A stretch of DNA of 64,000 nt. Source: Paracoccidioides lutzii Pb01 (lineage: Eukaryota; Ascomycota; Eurotiomycetes; Onygenales; Ajellomycetaceae). Made by a program: the position numbers and the translations under genes. The notes under the pieces were generated by a model. The model did not search any database. It was not told the DNA's origin and saw only the letters and a program-made list of their open reading frames with translations. Below, piece by piece: positions 57,137 to 64,000 of this stretch. The stretch spans positions 870,044 to 934,043 of the forward strand of contig NW_015440951.1 of NCBI RefSeq assembly GCF_000150705.2. Direction: 5' to 3'. Numbering within the stretch: position 1 is the stretch's first letter; the number at the start of each line of letters is the position of its first letter.

Positions 57137-58216
57137 CCCCCCCCCCCCCCCCCCCCTTCCTCGCTCTCCCCCTTTTTTTACTCTTCATCTTTTATTTTTT
57201 TTACTTATGACAAACTGTACATATGGACTGCTGTTTGTTCTTCCTTAGAAGCTTTCCTAGCTGTAGTTTTGGTTGTTCTTTCGCCTTTCCCTTCGCTTTC
57301 GTCGTCCTTTTGTTTTAGTATTCCCCCTCTTATATAATATTCTTCATTAGTCTTCTGGTTTTGGTGTCATTGATTGATTGATGGATTTTTTTGGTTTTGA
57401 TTTCTTTTTATTAATCTTCATCAGCTCTCATTCCTCTCCCCTAAAGTTCTACTACTACTATCTCAACTTTCCCCACTTGGCAACAGACACGGTTCATATC
57501 CGTACAGTAACCCTGTTGATAACCACTTAGATAGAGGGAGAGAAGGGATTGGGGTGACAAGGAAAAGAAGACCATGATAGAAGAGCGGAGAAAGAAGATG
57601 AAAGATACAGATACAGAGAGGGTTTGAAGCAGTACTTAATGGGAGAGAATTGAAGAGTATTGAAGAGTATTATATATATAGTTTTCTATATATATGTATA
57701 TGTAATGGATTATTTCTCTTCTTGCCTTTTCTACTTCAATTGTCCAATCCCCCCTCACTTCCATGGGCCATACGCACGTTGTGTTTCAGAGTGTGTGTAT
57801 AATTAATGACGGGCAGGTCAATTGGAAGTTCAATAAACAAGTGACTTGAGTTTCCAATATTTTGCTAAGGACTACTTTCTCTGTATTTCTACATAGGTAA
57901 TGGATCAAGTCTCTCCGATTATGAATTACTTGACACTTGGACTCTAGTGAACCCAGAGATCAACTTTAGAAAAAATTCATCATATTAATTATTTTTCTTC
58001 CTCTCCAACGGTAAATCCCCCCCCCCCTCCAATTCAAATTTGTTGACTTGTTTATGAAGAGATAAAACTAATACTTTATGATATATATTTGAAATTATTA
58101 ATTCACAATAATTATTTGTGATATCCATAGATTTCTCAAAGCTTGTTCCTCCAGATGATTTAAGAGGGTTGGTTCAGCTCGCTACTGTTGTCTGATGCAG
58201 TATTTCAGTAGTTAAG

Positions 58217-58280
58217 TTAGTTGGTTAGTCAACCTGCATAGCATAATTAACTAACTAGTTAGTTTACTAGTAAACTAGTC
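58217..58280. promoter_or_regulatory. TTAACTAACTAGTTAG block upstream of the membrane-protein gene
   Basis: A short block of TTAACTAACTAGTTAG, TTTACTAGTAAACTAG and GTTAGTTGGTTAG units ends some 75 bp before the start codon at 58353. It matches the style of blocks at 4.6 and 26.6 kb. Confidence 0.5.
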
Positions 58281-58352
58281 GATCTTGTCCACCCCACCAC
58301 ATATCTCTCTTCTTCTCCCTACACCCCTTGGCACCCCATCTCTATCCAAAAG

Positions 58353-61043
58353 ATGCCCGACTCACATGAGCCTGCTTTCCCCAGCAGTGTCCATCATCGT
58401 CTCCAAAATAATACTAACCCGCCGCTTCTCCAGTTCCCAAAGCTACCGTCTGTGCCTCCTCCGTCCTCAGAGTCCGACGCTGAAGCAATGACGTCAGACA
58501 ATCATAGGTTTGAGCGACCCGGGAGCTCTCTCAGTGAGAGCTGGGCCACTCTCAGCGCTTCTGATATGTATTCTGAGGACGATTCCCGCTCAGACCAGAC
58601 AGATGTTGCCTCACTGGTGGGCCACAGTGTTCCTGACGATGTCACCAGTCTCGAGGGGAGGGATGATGATGATAGTGATGAGGTGGACAGTGCAGACGTG
58701 CAGAGTCTCTGCTCGGACCCGCCACCACCGCCATCGCTTCCTCGCCATATCCACGAGCAGAATCTAGAGGATAGTGAAACAACAATCAACACACCATATC
58801 AGTTGGTGTCTGACTCTATTGAGTTTGTTGAGCCGGATAACTGGCCCGAAGAGACTATCGAGTTGAAGCACACAGTCCAAGTATTCAGTGAAGCTGAGAT
58901 CCCAGATTACCTGCGTGCTTCACCCTACCACCTTGGTGACGACCACGTATCCTTGACTGTCCGACAGACCATGGCTAAGTATGGCCTTGATCTCACTAAG
59001 CCATTCCGTGCTCTATATGTCGGCGACTCGAAGTTCAAGCAGACTGTCCTAGATAAGCTGGGAGATGTCCTCGTTGCAGGCTCTGACCATGGCTTCAGTA
59101 CCGCACCAGAAGACTTCTCTCGTTTCCATGTCGTCCCCGCATCCTTTGGTACTGGTTCCAATCCCAACTATGCTGAACTCCTACCCATCCATGTCCAACT
59201 TATCGTAGACGAGTGTTTCTCGATGACTGAGAAGAGGGAAGACCACAAGCCAGTCACCATTGGCCTTAAGTTAAAGAACCGAGAGGAGCTTCTCAATTCA
59301 ACATGGACCGGCTCGGGCTACGAAATCCAATCAGATACCCCATGGACTCTTCCAGATTTGGCCATCTTCTTTATACCCCAGACTGAAAATCTTGTACCAA
59401 CACGAATCCGCTCCTTGTGCCGTACCTTCATGGACAGACATAGCGTACCATGCATGATTATCTCTGAAACCCTGCTCTGGAGCAAGGCTAATTTAATGGA
59501 TCGTCCTGACTACCGCAGTTTACACGTCTGTCTGGAGACCCGCGACAAGGAGACTGGCGAATCCAGAGTGGTCGACAGATATCCAATTGACCTGAAAACT
59601 TTTGAAAGCATTGCACCCAGACAATTAAATAGGAATCTCGCATCTCTTTTGGGACATACCTCTCCGAGAGCCGTCCCCAAAACGGTTGAAGCCCCAAAGG
59701 TAGGAAAGTTTTCGGAGCGACTTCAAGGCTGGAAAAGATGGCTTGATATGAAGAGTTCATCGGATGGCTCTCACCGGTTTGTTGTCTTTGGCGCCCCAGT
59801 CGATTTAGACACGGTAATGGGCACACTTGCAATTTTCACAATTTTCACTGGCGTGGTAGTAATAGGAGCATTTTTCTTACACTTTATGACTCTAGCGATT
59901 CTTAACCTATACACTCATTTGTTTTCCATGTCTACGTCCTCTCGACTCTCTGGGCCAGCTTCGGCTGCAACCTATCTGCCTCCTAAAACAGCAACAACCA
60001 ACACCGCAGAAACATCTTTAATGTCACAGTCGATACGTGACCTTATCATACCGGCTTGTGCAGAGAAAGATTCCGTCGACATAGATGCTTACATTTCGAA
60101 GCTTACAAGTCCGCCTGACAGACAAGGGAACGAACCTGGCAGTTTCCAGATCCATGTTATTGGAGACTGCCACATCATCATAAAGCTACCATCACGCGTT
60201 ACATCACGGCAGAAATATCTAAAGTTTGATGTAACGGTAACCAGGGATGATCAGCATATTCCATTTGAGCAGACACGTCTTTTCGACGGAGTATATGCAC
60301 TGCGTCTACCCAGGGAGGATGCATACGGACTCCTTAACATATCTATAGCGACAAAAACAAAACCTATCATCGAGCAGGTCACAGAGGTCGACTTCGGAAC
60401 CCCATGGCTTAAAATAGCCAACTGGAAAAGAGCCGCACAGCAACTCTCCTCCAAACTTCGAAAGGACCTCAACGCCGCACAGGCCAGCCTCTCAGACGTA
60501 TATAGCCGCATGTTTGCTGACCTCCATGAAATGAGTGACATCATACGAGTGGAAGCCGAACTGGCAAGCCGGGACTCGCTGCAGCGTGCTGTCGAAACCG
60601 CAAACTCGATACTGAAGAAGTCACAGAAGGTTTCTGAAGAAATAAAATTGCGCATGCGTGACGGGGTGACGAAGTCTTCGATGGCGTTTCGTGAGAAATT
60701 GTCAACTGTTAATCGGGACGCAATGCGGGTTGCTAATGAGGCGCGGATTGGGGTTGAGAAGGAGGCGAAGAGGCTTTTGAAGAACCATAAGCGTTCTTAT
60801 ACGTATGCGTATGATTTTAATTTTACGAAACGCCTTGCACAGAATGCGCAGCGGGTGAGGAGTTCGCAGGGGATGGCTACCGCGCAGAAACAGGCGGCTC
60901 GTTTGTGGCAGCGGTTGCAGTCTACGTCGAATGCGAATGGGAATGGGGACTTTGGAAAGATGAGGACGATGCGGAGTAAATGTGGGAAAAAGGCCCATGG
61001 GCATAGCTGTCGCAGTTGTGGATGCGGGGGTGGGGTTAGATGA
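58353..61043 (+). CDS. Large single-pass membrane protein, function unknown
   Basis: Intronless, 896 aa from the ATG at 58353; a later in-frame ATG at residue 46 is possible. Residues 1-160 are acidic, Ser-rich and disordered, with a PPPPPS run. Residues of about 180-440 look globular, with LTVRQTMAKYGLDLTKPFRALYVGDSKFKQTVLDKLGD and IHVQLIVDECFSM, alternating strand/helix character, perhaps a Rossmann-like or GTPase-like fold, but no P-loop is visible. One strong hydrophobic segment lies at about residues 488-515. A beta-rich domain follows (about 560-680: FQIHVIGDCHIIIKLPS, YLKFDVTVTRDD, FDGVYALRLP), then a long helical region with basic heptads and a C-terminal Cys/His-rich end (CGKKAHGHSCRSCGCGGG). 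I know no named homologue. It could be an organelle-membrane tether; this is speculation. Confidence 0.75.
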   Translation: MPDSHEPAFPSSVHHRLQNNTNPPLLQFPKLPSVPPPSSESDAEAMTSDNHRFERPGSSLSESWATLSASDMYSEDDSRSDQTDVASLVGHSVPDDVTSLEGRDDDDSDEVDSADVQSLCSDPPPPPSLPRHIHEQNLEDSETTINTPYQLVSDSIEFVEPDNWPEETIELKHTVQVFSEAEIPDYLRASPYHLGDDHVSLTVRQTMAKYGLDLTKPFRALYVGDSKFKQTVLDKLGDVLVAGSDHGFSTAPEDFSRFHVVPASFGTGSNPNYAELLPIHVQLIVDECFSMTEKREDHKPVTIGLKLKNREELLNSTWTGSGYEIQSDTPWTLPDLAIFFIPQTENLVPTRIRSLCRTFMDRHSVPCMIISETLLWSKANLMDRPDYRSLHVCLETRDKETGESRVVDRYPIDLKTFESIAPRQLNRNLASLLGHTSPRAVPKTVEAPKVGKFSERLQGWKRWLDMKSSSDGSHRFVVFGAPVDLDTVMGTLAIFTIFTGVVVIGAFFLHFMTLAILNLYTHLFSMSTSSRLSGPASAATYLPPKTATTNTAETSLMSQSIRDLIIPACAEKDSVDIDAYISKLTSPPDRQGNEPGSFQIHVIGDCHIIIKLPSRVTSRQKYLKFDVTVTRDDQHIPFEQTRLFDGVYALRLPREDAYGLLNISIATKTKPIIEQVTEVDFGTPWLKIANWKRAAQQLSSKLRKDLNAAQASLSDVYSRMFADLHEMSDIIRVEAELASRDSLQRAVETANSILKKSQKVSEEIKLRMRDGVTKSSMAFREKLSTVNRDAMRVANEARIGVEKEAKRLLKNHKRSYTYAYDFNFTKRLAQNAQRVRSSQGMATAQKQAARLWQRLQSTSNANGNGDFGKMRTMRSKCGKKAHGHSCRSCGCGGGVR

Positions 61044-62159
61044 TGGGTTTTCTCCTTTTCCTGCTCCTTTCTTCCCTTCGATTCCTGCGGTCTGGTTTCT
61101 TGTCACCCACTTTTTGTCTTGCTCCCTTTTTATCGACACTCGTGTTCTCAGCTTGCCCTTTTTTTTTTTTTTTTTAATCTCAATAATTAAGGTTTTGCCG
61201 GGATGGAGTTTTGGGGTATTTCTCTATAGTTTTTTTTTCTTCTCGTGAGCGTGTATGTGTGCGCGTGTTTTCCACAGCTGATGGTTCCGCACCAGGCACC
61301 AAGCATGCTTGTGATGACGACGATTGTCATGATTGATAATGATGGCGATGGTGAAGGGGTGGGACAGGATGGATAGGACGGACAGGGCAGGACGGGATCA
61401 GGATCAGGATTTCGCGGGGTATCTGGTGTTCTAAAGGGGCAAGGAGGAGATTTCATTTCACCTTCTTTTGTGTTTGATTTTTATTCTAACAAACATATTG
61501 GTTGAAGGTGCCGAGTGCGTTAGCTATCTTTCTTAATCAAAATCTTTTGTTTCTTTATTTTTAATTTATATATTTCTTCTCCCTATCTTGCATTTGCAAT
61601 GTATAGCTTATATTGAGTATTCCATACGGAGTAAGAGATTATCAAATGGCTTGAAGAAAATGTAACTAGATTTTAACCGTATGGTGGCGTCAAACCACTT
61701 TGGGCCGACATCAGCACCCAACAAACCAACCAAATCCAAGCGATCTCCGGCAACCTGTCTACCCCTCTCTTCTCAATCCTCCAGGCTCAAGAAAAGAAAT
61801 GAGGAAAAGAAATATGCAAAAAGGAGAAAAAGGAATATTGTGCTACGCTGTAGGTCATTGGTTAGCCTATTCCCCTGCCCCCCCTCAAGTGGGCTGGATT
61901 TACCCCCGAGTCCAGCCCAACATAGTTAACTAACAACACGTTAGCTAAAAAGAAAATATATCAACCTTCAACCCCTCGCTAAAGTCATCATTCCCAATCT
62001 TGACTTTTTTTTTTTTTTTGAAAACAAACACCAACCACCACAACGGCCCCACAAACGTCCCTCAACCTAACCTCCACACCGCACGACACCCACTGCAGCA
62101 GCAAAAATAAAAGAAAAACAGAAACCTGTCCCGTAGTATTTCCATCAAACCACACAGCT
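61044..62159. other. Intergenic, promoter of the RanBP1 gene
   Basis: Contains poly-T at 61159-61176 and 62007-62020 and a TAGTTAACTAAC motif at 61924-61935. No protein or RNA gene supported. Confidence 0.6.
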
Positions 62160-63429
62160 ATGTCTGACGTTACCGACCCAAAGACCCAAGATCCTACCAT
62201 CACCGCTACCAACGCGGCGGCAACTGAGGACGAAAAGAAGGCCGAAGCCACCTCCACTGAAGAACCCAAGCCAGCCGCAGAACAAGCAGACGCTACTCCT
62301 GCTGCTGCTGCTGATCGTGATCTAAAGAAGGAAGCAGGAGATAAACCTGTCACCACCACTTCTGATAGCTTGTTCTCGATGTTTGGTGGAGGCCCGAAGA
62401 AGGAGAGGAGAGAGGAGGAGGGTAACGGGGCCGATGAGCCATCTGGGTCCTCGAAAGCGATGAGGGAGAAGGATGAGGATTATGTGGTGAGTTTTTTTCT
62501 TCTCTGTGTTGGAGCGTCGGGATTTGTGGATTTGACTATGTTTTGCTGTGTTGGACGAGGGAGTTCCCCCCCCCCCCCCCGCGCGCCCCTTTTACCGTTT
62601 TGGATAATCTGGCTTTGATGTGAAATTCCTCCCCGCTGTTATTGGAAAGCTACTGCAATGTTGAATAATCTTGGATGAAATGCTTCTTTTCTTTTACTAC
62701 GAGGATCGTTTGGAAAGATTTTCGCCATGGATGGAGGGGCTATGGTGCGGTTTTAGCTGATACGAATACCTTTTTTGTGTTTATTTTATAGGAGGAGGAG
62801 GAGCCAGACGTCCACTTCGAGCCCGTCGTTCGCCTTACAGAGACAGTCGACATCAAGACGAACGAGGAGCAGGAGGAACAAATTTTTAAAATGCGTGCGA
62901 AGCTATTCAGATTCGACCGTAACTCGCGGGAGTGGAAAGAGCGTGGAACGGGCGATGTCAGACTTCTTAAGCACAAGGAGAACGGCAAGACTCGTTTGGT
63001 TATGCGAAGAGATAAGACACTGAAGGTTTGCGCGAATCATTATAGTATGTGCTGGAAACGGAACCCACCTTGTGTACTTTTACTTTTGTGGTTGTGCTGC
63101 GTCATTAGCAGCGCAGGGAGTGGTTTCACTGACATCCCGGCCTCTTTAGTTGTTCCTGACATGAAGCTCTCCCCCAATGTTGGCAGTGACCGAAGCTGGG
63201 TGTGGAACGCTGCTGCGGACGTCAGTGAGGGCGAACCTGAAGCACAGACTTTGGCCATCCGCTTCGCCAATAGTGAAAGTGAGTTTCTGCTATCTGACCC
63301 CATAACCCCCCGATACATATACTAAATAACCTCTCCTCCCACATTATAGATGCGAATCTCTTCAAGGAAGCCTTCGAAATGGCTCAGAAAGAGAACGAGA
63401 AACTCTTCGCTGCTGCCGCCAGCGAGTAA
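62160..63429 (+). CDS. YRB1: Ran-specific GTPase-activating cofactor RanBP1/Yrb1
   Basis: Four exons: 62160..62486, 62792..63044, 63150..63278, 63350..63429; 789 nt, 262 aa, all phases consistent. The N-terminal 108 residues are Ala/Glu/Lys/Thr-rich and disordered with SLFSMFGG at about 70. The Ran-binding domain (about residues 112-245) carries DVHFEPVVRL, KMRAKLFRFDRNSREWKERGTGDVRLL, KTRLVMRRDKTLKVCANHY, DRSWVWNAAADVSEGE and TLAIRFANSENANLFKEAF. It binds Ran-GTP in the cytoplasm, stimulates RanGAP and releases export complexes. The length is a little above the yeast protein because of the N-terminal tail. Intron 1 contains a 15-C run. The gene lies wholly inside the window. Confidence 0.95.
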
Positions 63430-64000
63430 ATCCAATCGCTCATATCAGCACCACTAATACCTCCAAGGGACGTCACCTGTAACCGAGAAGTGTTTAACAA
63501 GACGTGCACTTCCCTTGGGAAACACGACCCGTATGAAATCTGAAACCCTTCCCACATTATCACCAACCTTGCCCTCACCATTCCTGATGCAGACCCCGCA
63601 GACCCTCAAGTTATATTCCCATCATCATCATCATCATCATCATCATTTCAACAACAACAACAACAGCCCTATGCCAAAGTCCCAATACCCCCGACCTTTT
63701 CTGCTTTCTGATTAACGAGAACACTTACCATCCTCTCCCCCCCCCCCCCCCCCCCCCCCCTCTCCCTGTTTGATGTTGCTATCGTCTCATGAAGCAAAGG
63801 TGCAGATGAAGCGAAAGTGTTCTTCTTTTTTTTCCAAAATTAAAAATCCACGACTCATGGAAATTGGGAAAAGCCGGTGATGGACTGGTCAAAAGTCAAG
63901 GTGCTTCTCCTTTCAACTGGAGCCGGGATTAAAGGGCCCAAGGCAAACCAAAAACAACAAAAAAAAGCAAAAGAAAGAGAAGAGAAGAAAGCAATTTGCG
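63430..64000. other. 3' flank with simple repeats
   Basis: Contains (CAT)n at about 63620-63646, (AAC)n at about 63650-63666 and a 24-nt poly-C run at 63737-63760. No gene seen before the window ends. Confidence 0.7.

Larger units (their letters stand above)
55838..58352. other. Long intergenic region, pyrimidine-rich, with assembly gap
   Basis: 2.5 kb between the mannosyltransferase and the next gene. It is rich in T and C on the plus strand, with poly-C at 56875-56896 and 57137-57156, an N gap, TATATA-rich DNA near 57.67 kb and a TTAACTAGTT-type block at 58217-58280. Some of it is likely 5' leader. I see no supported coding exon. Confidence 0.6.

Noticed and set aside
1..64000. CRISPR array, operon, riboswitch or prokaryotic mobile element
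   Set aside because: No spaced direct repeats, ribosome binding sites or integrase genes are present; spliceosomal introns in most genes show nuclear fungal DNA.

Overview
The window is nuclear DNA of a filamentous ascomycete. The genes are intron-rich, with short introns (mostly 50-130 bp) that start GTANGT-like, carry CTAAC/CTGAC-type branch points and end in YAG. The gene set includes two Zn2Cys6 regulators, an Irs4-type EH protein and a Ktr/Kre2-type mannosyltransferase. Protein style, long poly-C, poly-A and TTAACTAGTTAA-type tracts, and gene order suggest a Eurotiomycete, probably Onygenales near Ajellomycetaceae. That placement is inference, not proof. Splice sites were chosen by hand so that reading frames, exon phases and family conservation agree; no transcript data were used.

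Layout. 0.2-3.3 kb: two small membrane-anchored hypothetical proteins. 5.1-6.6 kb: protein phosphatase 4 catalytic subunit with an unusual insertion and a stop codon created by splicing. 8.6-11.6 kb: a five-exon NirA-like Zn2Cys6 factor. 11.6-20.2 kb: a gene-poor, partly AT-rich island holding a degenerate telomere-like tract, a decayed piggyBac transposase and a broken nitrilase-family gene. 20.2-21.7 kb: conserved disordered protein. 22.5-26.0 kb: DNA ligase IV. 27.0-28.7 kb: Irs4-like EH-domain protein. 29.3-32.2 kb: ten-exon Zn2Cys6 factor. 33.0-41.9 kb: Yml020w-like protein, SPB1 and a Yml018c/Thi74-like transporter with a 6-nt exon. 43.8-46.8 kb: YPT7 and ATG16. 47.6-49.3 kb: DOT1 with an apparent 1-nt frameshift. 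50.5-51.8 kb: tandem-PH protein. 54.0-55.8 kb: GT15 mannosyltransferase. 57.1 kb: assembly gap between G and C homopolymers. 58.4-61.0 kb: single-pass membrane protein of unknown function. 62.2-63.4 kb: RanBP1/Yrb1.

The genes are mostly housekeeping and do not form one pathway. Partial links are DNA-damage and chromatin work (PP4 catalytic subunit, ligase IV, Dot1) and vacuole/autophagy traffic (Ypt7, Atg16, possibly the Yml018c-like vacuolar transporter). I found no biosynthetic cluster, CRISPR array, intact transposon or secure tRNA/rRNA gene, and no convincing new multi-gene system. The best leads are gene-structure oddities (6-nt exon, splice-made stop codon, PP4 insertion, DOT1 frameshift) and a recurrent TTAACTAGTTAA-type element in promoter regions.
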